Assembly: GCA_903835655.1 (NCBI GenBank)
Contig: CAILNT010000007.1
Location: 62,001-126,000, forward strand
Length of the DNA: 64,000 bases
Reading direction: 5' to 3'
Source: an uncultured Pseudomonadota bacterium
Lineage (GTDB): Bacteria > Pseudomonadota > Gammaproteobacteria > Burkholderiales > Thiobacillaceae
In this document: positions 16,827 to 25,363 of the stretch, piece after piece
Position numbering within the stretch: the first letter of the stretch is position 1
Layout of the letters: each line of letters starts with the position of its first letter
The notes under the pieces: generated by a model
Databases searched by the model: none
The model's input: only the letters and a program-made list of their open reading frames with translations
Told to the model about the DNA's origin: nothing
Made by a program: the position numbers and the translations under genes

Positions 16827-18836
16827 ATGAATCTGAAATCATTCCTCGCCTTCGCGGCCATGGCTCTCGGCAGCACATCCTGCTTCGCCGAGGGCGCGGT
16901 AGCCGATGAGTACAAGGCCATGACCTTCATGGTGTTCGGCGGCATCATCGCCCTAACCATGTACATCACCTGGTGGGCCTCCAAACGGGTGCACTCCGCC
17001 AACGAGTTCTATGCGGCGGGACGCTCCATCTCCGGCATGCAGAACGGCTGGGCCATCGCCGGGGACTATCTCTCCGCCGCCTCTTTCCTGGGAATCGCCG
17101 GCCTGATCTCCCTCTACGGCTACGACGGCTTCATGTACTCGGTGGGCTTCCTGGTGGCCTACATCACCGTCTTGCTGGTGATCGCGGAACCTTGCCGCAA
17201 CATCGGCAAGTACACCCTGGGCGACATCCTGGCCTTCCGTAACAACCCCAAGGCCTCGAAGACCATCGCCGCTGTCTCCACCATCACCGTCTCCATTTTC
17301 TACCTGACCGCGCAAATGGTCGGTGGCGGCGTGCTGGTGAAGACCCTCATCGGCATCGACTATGAAGTCTCGGTGATGATCGTGGGCGTACTGATGCTGG
17401 CCTACGTGGTGTTTGGCGGCATGGTTGCCACCACCTGGGTACAGATCGTCAAGGCCATCCTGCTGGTGATCGCCTCCTTGATCCTGGTGGCCCTGGTCTG
17501 GGCGCCCTACGGCTTCAGCCTGCCCGGCTTCCTGGACGGCGTGATCCACAACGAGGGTGTGCAAGGTCAGGTGCGTAAACTCATCGGCACCGCGGCGGCC
17601 AACATGAGCGCCGAAGATCTCGGCCAGCGCTTCCTCGAACCGGGCTTGTTCCTGAAGAGTCCCATCGACCAGATCTCTCTGGGGATGGCGCTGGTACTGG
17701 GTACCGCAGGTCTGCCGCACATCCTGATGCGCTTCTTCACCGTGCCCAACGCACAGGAAGCCCGTAAATCCGTGGTCTGGGCCATGGCCATCATCGGCGG
17801 CTTCTACGTCCTGACCCTGTTTCTGGGCCTGGGCGCGGCGATCAAGGTCGGACCCGCCAACATCGTCGCCCTGGACAAGGGCGGCAACATGGCGGCCCCC
17901 ATCCTGGCGCAATACCTGGGCGGCGGTGCCGATTCGGTGCTGGGCAACTTCTTCCTGGCCTTCGTCGCCGCCGTAGCCTTCGCCACCATCGTCGCGGTAG
18001 TCGCCGGTCTGGTTCTGGCTTCCGCTTCTGCGATGGCGCACGACATCTACGTCGGCGTCATTCGCGGCGACCATGCCACACCGGACGAGCAGGTCAAGGC
18101 AGCGCGCATTTCCTCGGTCATCGTCGGGGTGGTCGCGATCATCATCGGCATCGCCGCCAAGGGCCAGAACGTCGCACACCTGGTGGGCATGGCCTTTGCC
18201 GTGGCAGCCTCGGGCAACCTGCCCGCCGTGCTTCTGACGCTGTACTGGAAGCGTTGCAACACCGGCGGCGTGGTGCTGGGCATGCTGGTGGGCTCGTTCT
18301 CAGCCATCGCGCTGGTGATGGCCTCGCCCAACATGACCTACCCGAAGGCAGTGATCGCCGACGCGAAAGTGGTGTTGGAAGGCGCACCCGCCAAGGAGGC
18401 GGTGCCCGCGAAGGCCAGCGCAGGCTTCGTCTGCGAGTTGTTCGCCCTCTGCCAGAACGCCGTGCCCGCGAAGCCCGCGGCTGAGGCCAAGGCGCCGCTG
18501 CCCATGAAGCTGGCGAAGCTGCAAGCCTCCATGGCCACGCTTGCCGACCCTGCTGCGCTTGCCAAAGCGAAGAAGGATGCAGGCAAGATGGAGAAGGAGA
18601 TCAAGAAGGCGCAGGAAGACATGAAGAAGATGGAAGGCCAGACCGCCAGTCTGACCGGTCTGGAGAAGCCCTTCTTCCGCCTCAAGAACCCCGGCCTGCT
18701 CTCCATCCCGCTGGGTTTCCTGATGGTTATCCTGGGCTCACTGCTGTACCGCGACAAGCGCGCCGAGGACATGTGGGACGAACTCTACGTGCGCCAGAAC
18801 ACCGGCATCCAGGCAGAAGGCAGCAGCGGCCACTAA
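16827..18836 (+). CDS. actP: ActP-type sodium:solute symporter with a long hydrophilic insertion
   Basis: 669 residues from ATG 16827. A cleavable or retained N-terminal hydrophobic segment is followed by about 13 helices of the SSF family; FYAAGRSISGMQNGWAIAGD and LSAASFLGIAGLI are typical of acetate/pyruvate permeases. Residues about 505-610 form an Ala/Lys/Glu-rich hydrophilic stretch with likely coiled coil (KAKKDAGKMEKEIKKAQED) before the last helix. E. coli ActP has no such stretch (549 residues). The long form fits the VC2705-like subfamily. The substrate is probably acetate or another small carboxylate. Confidence 0.9.
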   Translation: MNLKSFLAFAAMALGSTSCFAEGAVADEYKAMTFMVFGGIIALTMYITWWASKRVHSANEFYAAGRSISGMQNGWAIAGDYLSAASFLGIAGLISLYGYDGFMYSVGFLVAYITVLLVIAEPCRNIGKYTLGDILAFRNNPKASKTIAAVSTITVSIFYLTAQMVGGGVLVKTLIGIDYEVSVMIVGVLMLAYVVFGGMVATTWVQIVKAILLVIASLILVALVWAPYGFSLPGFLDGVIHNEGVQGQVRKLIGTAAANMSAEDLGQRFLEPGLFLKSPIDQISLGMALVLGTAGLPHILMRFFTVPNAQEARKSVVWAMAIIGGFYVLTLFLGLGAAIKVGPANIVALDKGGNMAAPILAQYLGGGADSVLGNFFLAFVAAVAFATIVAVVAGLVLASASAMAHDIYVGVIRGDHATPDEQVKAARISSVIVGVVAIIIGIAAKGQNVAHLVGMAFAVAASGNLPAVLLTLYWKRCNTGGVVLGMLVGSFSAIALVMASPNMTYPKAVIADAKVVLEGAPAKEAVPAKASAGFVCELFALCQNAVPAKPAAEAKAPLPMKLAKLQASMATLADPAALAKAKKDAGKMEKEIKKAQEDMKKMEGQTASLTGLEKPFFRLKNPGLLSIPLGFLMVILGSLLYRDKRAEDMWDELYVRQNTGIQAEGSSGH

Positions 18837-18854
18837 GCTTCTGCACCGCGAATA

Positions 18855-18882
18855 CCCCGGCCTGGCCCAGCCAGGACCGGGG
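18855..18882 (+). terminator. Hairpin after actP
   Basis: CCCCGG-CCTGGC and GCCAGG-A-CCGGGG arms with a 3-nt loop and one bulge. It is a strong stem but is followed only by GCGGCTCTTCC, so it is a probable but T-poor terminator. Confidence 0.6.
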
Positions 18883-19688
18883 CGGCTCTTCCTCCCCATC
18901 CCGCCCGCGGGAGAAGGGGGTGGGCGGTCATGATGGTTTGCACATCTTGATGCCATGAACGGCGGCCGTGCCCTATCGCCAACATCGCGGGACACCTCAC
19001 GTTTTCCATTCTGACCCTGCCTACCGCGCAGTTGAGTCGGTTGCAACAATGACCGACACATCCCACCTGCCTCAAAATACCCTGCATTTCTCGGCGCCGG
19101 GAAGGATGTAGGCAAACCCATTGATTCCGTTCGTGGTGACCCTGTCGAACCATGAACGAAGTCGATAGTTCTGCGGCTATCTGGTCGAGCAATAGAGGCG
19201 CATATTTGCCAGTGTCCCCACTGTTCGCGGAACACTCGATCTTGCCAAAATCAGCATAAAATGGGCAGGCGCCTTCACTTGCATTCGTTGGCGTGAGGGG
19301 ACGAGCCTGACTTCCCAGCCAGGTCAGCCCGGAGGCTCCACCTCGCTGTTGCCACACCTGTGATGCTGTGATGTTCAGGTCACGGAGAACCGCGAGATCA
19401 AGGACGATACGGGGGGTAGGCAACTGGAATCGGCGACTTGTGGCCGACTGCCCAGCGCCGGGTAGGGGGAGCAGTCCGTCAACTACGGTGACACAGCGTT
19501 GGTTGTAGACCGTCAGTCCGTGGCTGCCATCATCGCAGCAATCGGGAGGCTAACCGGCAATACCGATCTGCCAAACGAATTGGGGCTGCCGGATATAGTT
19601 GGGAGCGGCAGGGATTCACATGGGACCGGGTGGTGGAACAGACGATCCAGATTGCGTCTGATCATTTTTCGGCATGAGGTGCGAACAT
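18883..19688. other. 800-bp region with no convincing gene
   Basis: Reading frames here have no family match, no ribosome binding site and include palindromic repeat sequence; the longest (minus strand, ending near 18833) crosses the actP terminator. The stretch holds one copy of a 50-bp repeat at 19116-19165 and looks like decayed accessory DNA at the left edge of the variable region. Confidence 0.6.
19116..19165 (-). repeat. 50-bp REP-like repeat, copy A
   Basis: Contains TCCGTTCGTGGTGA and CTGTCGAACCATGAACGAAG. It is nearly identical, in opposite orientation, to 20730-20779. Sequences of the type TTCGACAGGCTCA...GAACGG are widespread palindromic repeats in betaproteobacteria. Confidence 0.75.
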
Positions 19689-20699
19689 ATGCATATATGG
19701 AATGACCACGAATCCCCATGCGCTGACCTGTCAAATCCTTGCCTCTGCATGAATGCGAGCCGGATTGTGCCGACTTTCCTTGTGCTCCTGCTGCTTATGC
19801 TTGGCGTGACCGCTTCGAGTTCTGTCCTGGCCATGGAGAGTTTTCTGCCGGACAAGCAGGAAATACTCATGATGCCCATGCTTTGTCGCTGGATGTATGG
19901 AGCCCGAGTCGGCCTGGACCCGTCGCTCATACCGCAAAGCGTTCCCATGGATACAACGGGGTGCACCCGCTTCCACTACTACTGCGATGCCAATACCGAT
20001 CTGGTGCGCGCGGAAATGGCGATGTACACCAATCCAGGCGCGGCCAGATTCAAACTGAACAGATCGATCGAGACGCTCGAAGGTCAGATTGCATTTCATA
20101 ATACGGAACCCTGCTCCAGATATCTGCTATCCGACATAAACTACACTCTGGGCCATGCTTTTTCATTGATGGCCAGGATCACAAAATCCTCCGTCTATTA
20201 CATCAAAGCCATACAGCCACTCAACAAATCCATAGAATTAAACTCCGGGGACATGAGGCCCTATCAAGCACTGGGAGAGATATACCTGGAAACCGGCCAG
20301 CGCGACCACGCGGAAGAAATGATCTATAAAGGCCTGCAAATCAATCCGCAGTCCAAGGCGCTGTTGCGCATGTACAAGAAGGTAGGCAGCAAACGACCGC
20401 TACCCACGGTGATTCCCGGCGCCGCCGAACCCTCTGCTCGCAAGGATGAAGTGACCATAACCAACAACCCAGAAAAACCTGGCTCAGGCATAAACAATTT
20501 GGAAGCGACAAGCGGCATTGCCAATACAAAACCCGGCCCGCAGAAAATAGATTCGATCAGTCCTGTGCAGGACATCAAGCACGGAGGCTGCCGCTTCTGC
20601 CCCGATGACACAAACGCGAAAGGCAATCAAGGCAATCAAGCGACAGTTCCAACTCCAGGCAAAGTGGGTAACGATCCCTATTGCCGTTTCTGCCCATGA
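19689..20699 (+). CDS. Exported TPR protein with two C-terminal CRFCP motifs
   Basis: 336 residues from ATG 19689, preferred because GAGGTG lies 7 bp upstream; ATG 19749 is an alternative that gives a more usual signal peptide (MNASRIVPTFLVLLLLMLG). The mature part has a Cys-containing N-terminal region (MLCRWMYG, GCTRFHYYCD), then TPR-like helices (YYIKAIQPLNKSIELN, YQALGEIYLETGQRDHAEE). A Pro/Asn-rich linker leads to a C-terminus where GGCRFCP and PYCRFCP occur 30-odd residues apart, the second being the very end. I do not recognise the family. The paired CxxC motifs could bind metal or haem, be redox-active, or be a sorting tag. Confidence 0.75.
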   Translation: MHIWNDHESPCADLSNPCLCMNASRIVPTFLVLLLLMLGVTASSSVLAMESFLPDKQEILMMPMLCRWMYGARVGLDPSLIPQSVPMDTTGCTRFHYYCDANTDLVRAEMAMYTNPGAARFKLNRSIETLEGQIAFHNTEPCSRYLLSDINYTLGHAFSLMARITKSSVYYIKAIQPLNKSIELNSGDMRPYQALGEIYLETGQRDHAEEMIYKGLQINPQSKALLRMYKKVGSKRPLPTVIPGAAEPSARKDEVTITNNPEKPGSGINNLEATSGIANTKPGPQKIDSISPVQDIKHGGCRFCPDDTNAKGNQGNQATVPTPGKVGNDPYCRFCP

Positions 20700-20729
20700 T
20701 TCGAACATCCTGGGAAGCGCTGATTCATT

Positions 20730-20812
20730 CGACTTCGTTCATGGTTCGACAGGCTCACCACGAACGGAAGCCATGGGTTTTCGTTCGGCCTGAGCTTATC
20801 GAAGGATTTAAT
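20730..20812 (+). repeat. REP-like palindromic repeat, copy B
   Basis: TTCGACAGGCTCACCACGAA followed after a short loop by the imperfect complement TTCGTTCGGCCTGAGCTTAT. The first 50 bp match copy A at 19116-19165 in inverted orientation, so the two copies bracket the TPR gene. Confidence 0.75.
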
Positions 20813-20884
20813 CATTGGTTCCCGATAATATCGATGTTTTCTTTAACAAGGACATGGTCAGGGAACGAATCTAAGATCTGTTCA

Positions 20885-20950
20885 GGATGCACTGATTTAT
20901 TCGTCATGCCCGCGCAGGAACGACGAATCCTATTTATTCAGTGCTTCCCT
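20885..20950. repeat. Second palindromic repeat upstream of the glycosyltransferase
   Basis: Inner arms TTCGTC and GACGAA, outer arms GCACTGATTTATT and AATAAATAGG-like sequence ending CAGTGC. A related GCGCTGATTCATTCG occurs at about 20717. Probably a non-coding repeat or the ends of a small element. Confidence 0.5.
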
Positions 20951-20969
20951 CACTCGTGGTAGGTGTCCG

Positions 20970-22202
20970 GTGACGAATTTACCGAGCTATGCCGTATTCG
21001 CAGGCACATCCGGCCGATGCGGTTTGGGCGTTCACACCATAGACTGGGTACGCCCCCTGGCGGAAGCCGGTTACCCCGTCACGCTGATCGCATATGACAA
21101 AGACTTCTTTAGCGCTTACCTCAAGGACAGCCCCGTCCGTGTTGTGCATCTTCCCTTGCCGGATAGCGGCACTTTCCAGGAAACCTTCAGAGCATGGTCC
21201 CGGGCGCTGAAGCCGTATCCTGCTCAACGTGCGGTTCTGACTCGAGGCGTAGGTGGTTCGTGTTCACTCTCCGTCCTGGCTGCACTGCGCTATCGTTACC
21301 CCCGTCTTTACACGATTGAGCATGCAATGGCCAATCTACCGCAGATCGCCTGGGGAAAGCCGGAGCTTGAACAGTCACCGCTTCGCACTGCGCGTAACAA
21401 GCTGGCAGCCTGGTTGGTAGACCGATCCATCTCCGTTGCCGAATGCACCAGACAGTCCGTGATTGATCAATACGGATTTCCGGAAAACAAGATCGTGACA
21501 TGCCATAACTGGGTCGATGTTGACAGGTTCAAGCCGGACAGGGAAACACGTGCGCGTCTGCGCGCCGAGTATGGAATCGATGAAAATGCCTTTGTGATAG
21601 GCTTCGTTGGCCGGTTGGTGAAAGAAAAAAGAGTGGATGTCATCATCAATGGATTCGCCGAATTCATGGCTTCGACAACAAGGGAGTCTCATCTTGTATT
21701 GGTCGGCGCCGGCATGACGGATGCCTTGCGTGAACTGACCACAGAATTAAAACTAACCGACCGCGTGCACTTCGTCGGCATGGTCAGCGACACGGCCCCC
21801 TGGATGAGTGCCATAGACACGTTGATCTTGGCCAGTGATTCGGAAGCATTTCCTTTGGTAGGTCTCGAAGCCATGGCGAGTGGTGTCGTTTTTCTGGCTC
21901 AGCCGGTGGGAGGAATCCCGGAGTATGTCGAACATGGTGAAAACGGCTTCCTCGCAAACATGGGCACATCGAAGCAACTCGCCGTCCTGTGGCTCAAGAT
22001 TTCCAACATGGCACTGGATGAGAGAATGCGAATTCAGGCAAATGCGCGACGCACGGCGGTTGAATACTTCCGGCCCGAAGTGAATTTATCCAGATTCCTG
22101 GAGACACTGGATGCACCGGTAGCCGGTGATTTTTTGCGCGGGAAGGAAAGCAACGATGGGAAATCAGGGAAAACAACAACCCAAGCGGCCCGGATGGATT
22201 AA
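20970..22202 (+). CDS. Glycosyltransferase family 4 (GT-B fold)
   Basis: 410 residues from GTG 20970. The C-terminal half has the GT4 donor-site pattern: VIGFVGRLVKEKRVDVII, LVLVGAGMTDAL, VHFVGMVSDTAPWMSAID and the EAFPLVGLEAMASGV E-x7-E motif, then GGIPEYVEHGENG. The N-terminal half is the acceptor domain. It probably adds a sugar to a surface glycan from a nucleotide-sugar donor; specificity is unknown. First of three plus-strand genes in the accessory region. Confidence 0.9.
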   Translation: MTNLPSYAVFAGTSGRCGLGVHTIDWVRPLAEAGYPVTLIAYDKDFFSAYLKDSPVRVVHLPLPDSGTFQETFRAWSRALKPYPAQRAVLTRGVGGSCSLSVLAALRYRYPRLYTIEHAMANLPQIAWGKPELEQSPLRTARNKLAAWLVDRSISVAECTRQSVIDQYGFPENKIVTCHNWVDVDRFKPDRETRARLRAEYGIDENAFVIGFVGRLVKEKRVDVIINGFAEFMASTTRESHLVLVGAGMTDALRELTTELKLTDRVHFVGMVSDTAPWMSAIDTLILASDSEAFPLVGLEAMASGVVFLAQPVGGIPEYVEHGENGFLANMGTSKQLAVLWLKISNMALDERMRIQANARRTAVEYFRPEVNLSRFLETLDAPVAGDFLRGKESNDGKSGKTTTQAARMD

Positions 22203-22231
22203 TTGGTTGTAATTTTATAAAGGGCTCCAAG

Positions 22232-22978
22232 ATGGGCAGCATTGTCAGCAAACATTATTGGGAAAAAGGCTATTCGGAAACGAAGCCGCAAATTCATTCA
22301 CAAAAGAATGATGTTGTGAGATGCTGGATTGAGAAGCATGTACCTGCGACCGAGGCAGGCCAACAAAAGTCTGCCATAGAAATTGGTTGTTACCCTGGCC
22401 GGTATCTGTCAGTGCTGGGCGATTTAGGATATATTGCCAATGGAATTGATTTCTGCAAACAAGTCGAAACGCTTGCGGCCAGCTTCAAAAAATCGGGCTA
22501 CCGTGTCGGCGAGTTCTGGGAAGAGGATTTTGAAAAATTCCAGACCGAAAGAAAATTTGATGTTGTTGCCTCTTTTGGGTTCATTGAACATTTCTATAAT
22601 TTCGAGGATATTGTTCTGAAGCATGCAGCGTTGGTCAACCGCAATGGGTGTCTGGTGCTTGAGGTGCCTAATTTCTATGGTGCATTTCAGAACTTTCTTC
22701 ATCGCAATTTCGATAAGGAAAATCACAGTAGACATTTCATTCCCGCCATGAATATTGAATTATTGGCAGAAAGCATTGATCGAATAGGTTTTGATATTAT
22801 ATACAAAGGTTATTTTGGCCCGGCTGATTTCTGGACGGAGCACCAAGAAAGGGGGCTACTCCAGAAATTATTGCTGACAGCAATATATTCATTGCGTCCG
22901 GTCTTCAAGAAGATGCTTCCCGCGGATCGCCGCATGTACTCTCCATTTGCCGGCATTGTGGCACGCAAGCGCTCCTGA
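22232..22978 (+). CDS. SAM-dependent methyltransferase
   Basis: 248 residues, Rossmann-fold class I: motif I AIEIGCYPGRYLSVLGDLGY near residue 48, then FDVVASFGFIEHF (motif II/post II) and LVNRNGCLVLEVPNFYG. Such enzymes often methylate sugars in glycan clusters, which fits its neighbour. The gene is markedly AT-richer than the flanking core genes, a sign of horizontal acquisition. Confidence 0.87.
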   Translation: MGSIVSKHYWEKGYSETKPQIHSQKNDVVRCWIEKHVPATEAGQQKSAIEIGCYPGRYLSVLGDLGYIANGIDFCKQVETLAASFKKSGYRVGEFWEEDFEKFQTERKFDVVASFGFIEHFYNFEDIVLKHAALVNRNGCLVLEVPNFYGAFQNFLHRNFDKENHSRHFIPAMNIELLAESIDRIGFDIIYKGYFGPADFWTEHQERGLLQKLLLTAIYSLRPVFKKMLPADRRMYSPFAGIVARKRS

Positions 22979-23267
22979 CCAGCAATTCCATTACACCCTT
23001 GAATAGCGCAGTTAACCCCACGGCCCAAACAAGATACGCGGCGATAAACCTTTCCCCCGCTGAAGAACCATCGCCTCACCTAGCCAGCCAACCCGGCCCG
23101 ACAGGGCAATTAGTAATCGCACCCATCCACTGCGGGGTGATGGACCGGTAGCTTTCTGACAAGGCAACACAGGATCACTAATGCGATGCGCGGACAATAT
23201 TACCTACCGGTTTTCGTACCAGGCGTAGAGGAGAGTTGTATGCTTTATGTGCACGGAGTTTGTTTGC

Positions 23268-24185
23268 ATGTTTTATAACTTCCAGGATAAACTCAGGCGC
23301 CTTAGATTCTATCTTTCAGTTCGTCAAGTATTTTCGACGGCTCCGATTGGCGTTGACCAGTACAGTCCCATTGCACTGATGACCCAGTTGCAACACAAGG
23401 ATGTCCTGCTCGCGATCATCGCATTCAAGTCTTTCGTTGCGCGCATTCCAGTCAATGCATTCTATGTCCTCAACGACGGCTCACTGACACCCAGTGATTT
23501 TTATTTGTTGCGCCACCACTTTCCCGGCCTGACATTCTTGCGTATGGAGGATGCAAAATCTGAATTTTGTCCGACAGGGGGCTGTTGGGAGCGACTGCTT
23601 TCCATATCCAGCCTGATCAGGAATCACTATGTCATCCAGTTGGATAGTGACACGCTTACCCTGGGCGACATTCCAGAAATATCCGCATGCGTGAAGGCGA
23701 ATCAGTCATTTGTGATCGGCACCTGGGACGGACAGGATTTCGAGTCCATGTTATCGCGCCAAGCAACGGCTGCCGGGTTGGCAACCAAAGCCGAAAAACC
23801 GCCCCATATTCAACTAACCTCGGAGGCGAGTTTCAATAGTCTCGACCGGTTTCAGACATTGAAATATGTACGTGGTTGTGCCGGTTTTTCCGGCTTCGCC
23901 CAAGGGAGCTTTGACCGTTCCTTTGTCGAGGCCATTTCCGCGCAAATGCTCAAGGCGCTGGGAAATCGTTGGCGTGAATGGGGGAGTGAACAAGTCATGT
24001 CTAATATCGTTGTTGCGAACAGCCCTAGCGCACGAGTTCTACCCCACCCAAAATATTGCGATTGCACCAGAATCAACCCAAAAGAGACGGTGTTCATCCA
24101 CTTCATCGGGAGTTGCCGGTTTATGGGTGGCACCTATGCCCGGATGGCACAGCAGATGATCCATCGACTTATGATGGCCAGATAG
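23268..24185 (+). CDS. Putative GT-A glycosyltransferase (DxD motif)
   Basis: 305 residues from ATG 23268, which has GGAG 9 bp upstream; an in-frame ATG at 23247 is possible. NAFYVLNDGSLTPSD and HYVIQLDSDTLTLGDIPE resemble the nucleotide-sugar fold with a DxD metal site, as in GT8-like enzymes; the C-terminal VFIHFIGSCRF is the kind of His-bearing loop such enzymes carry. A SD-like GAGGAG at 23228 is best spaced for an out-of-frame ATG at 23240 that would encode only 12 residues. Substrate unknown. Confidence 0.7.
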   Translation: MFYNFQDKLRRLRFYLSVRQVFSTAPIGVDQYSPIALMTQLQHKDVLLAIIAFKSFVARIPVNAFYVLNDGSLTPSDFYLLRHHFPGLTFLRMEDAKSEFCPTGGCWERLLSISSLIRNHYVIQLDSDTLTLGDIPEISACVKANQSFVIGTWDGQDFESMLSRQATAAGLATKAEKPPHIQLTSEASFNSLDRFQTLKYVRGCAGFSGFAQGSFDRSFVEAISAQMLKALGNRWREWGSEQVMSNIVVANSPSARVLPHPKYCDCTRINPKETVFIHFIGSCRFMGGTYARMAQQMIHRLMMAR

Positions 24186-24242
24186 CGATGTAACCCACCT
24201 CAGGAGGGCAGGCGTGTTGAAGACGCACTGGCGAGGCCTTCC

Positions 24243-24304
24243 CTGTAGCGCTGGCATCCTTGCCGGCGTCTTTGAAAACAGCCGGCTGCAAGCCGGCGCT
24301 ACAG
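24243..24304. repeat. REP-like inverted repeat between convergent genes
   Basis: CTGTAGCGCTGG...TTGCCGGCG and GCCGGCTGCAAGCCGGCGCT with ACAG form an imperfect palindrome of the CTGTAGCGCCGGC type. It lies in the gap between convergent glycosyltransferase genes and could also terminate transcription. Confidence 0.7.
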
Positions 24305-24370
24305 AGCCGCGATTATTTCTCTCTGAATCAACGGGTTGAAGTGTGCTTCCTGAGAATCTGTCTAGATGCC

Positions 24371-25258
24371 CTACATCTTGCCTGTGATCATTGCCAGCAT
24401 CAGCGACAACACCAGACGGCCGCGCTGGAATGGAGACAGCCACAGCGCTTGCAGCAGCCAGACCAGCGCCTGTAAACGCGCCCCCGAGCGATAGGCGCCC
24501 TTGGCATAATCGCTCAGCGCCCCGGCACAGGCGGCATGCCAATAATAACCACGCCTGTCCAGTGACAGCAGGGTACGGTTCTTGCGAAACGAGGCCAGCG
24601 TCGCGGCGCACATGGCAGAAAGGTCACCGCTGACGCTGCCCGGCGTGCGCACCACCACGGTAAGGACTTCCGGGATGCAAGCGTAGGCGGTCCGCGCCGC
24701 CAGGCGTATCCACAGATCGGGGTCCTCGAATCCGCGCAGACACTCGTCGAACCCGCCCACTTCCAGCAGCAACTCGCGCCGTGCCAGTACCCCTGAAGTG
24801 GAGCCACTGACCGCCGCGCTGTGTATGAAGAGCGTCTCCAGCAGCGGCTCTTCATGGCAGCATGGCCAGTCGCGTACCGCTTCACCCTGTGGGTCCACGA
24901 CGCTGGTGGCTGTAGAACAGAAGCCCGTGGCCGGCTGTGCATCCAGCAGGGCAACCTGGCGTGCCAGTTTTTCCGGCCGCCAATAGTCATCGGCGTCGAG
25001 AAACGCCACATAGCGGCCCCGCGCCTCGATCAATCCGCGATTGCGGGCGACGGAGGGGCCGCCGTTAGCCTGACTCAGCACGCGCACTTGCGCGCCATAA
25101 GCGGCCATGACCTCCAGGGTTTCGTCAGTGCTGCCGTCATCGACCACGATGATTTCCAGTTCCCGCCAGGTCTGCGACAGCACACCGTCGACCGCGCGAC
25201 GAATGCAACTGGCGGCATTGAACGCGGGAATGATGACGGAAACGAGGGATGGACTCAT
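24371..25258 (-). CDS. Glycosyltransferase family 2
   Basis: 295 residues: VSVIIPAFNAASCIRRAVDG at the N-terminus, EIIVVDDGSTDET, NGGPSVARNRGL and the catalytic DxD in VAFLDADDYW, all standard GT-A/GT2 features. The C-terminal 80 residues are hydrophobic or basic and may touch the membrane. It is on the opposite strand from the preceding glycosyltransferases and 105 bp downstream of the sulfotransferase, with which it may form a unit. Confidence 0.92.
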   Translation of the reverse strand: MSPSLVSVIIPAFNAASCIRRAVDGVLSQTWRELEIIVVDDGSTDETLEVMAAYGAQVRVLSQANGGPSVARNRGLIEARGRYVAFLDADDYWRPEKLARQVALLDAQPATGFCSTATSVVDPQGEAVRDWPCCHEEPLLETLFIHSAAVSGSTSGVLARRELLLEVGGFDECLRGFEDPDLWIRLAARTAYACIPEVLTVVVRTPGSVSGDLSAMCAATLASFRKNRTLLSLDRRGYYWHAACAGALSDYAKGAYRSGARLQALVWLLQALWLSPFQRGRLVLSLMLAMITGKM

Positions 25259-25363
25259 TTCAATATCGTGGAATATCCACTCGTAGAGGCGAACGATGTC
25301 GTGCCAATGCGGCCGATGGATACGAGGCTGAAGCCGCTCCTACTAGCCACGCCCACACCGATA

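Noticed and set aside
18833-19423. 196-codon minus-strand frame after actP
   Set aside because: It runs through the actP terminator and a REP-like repeat, has no ribosome-binding site, and shows no family features.
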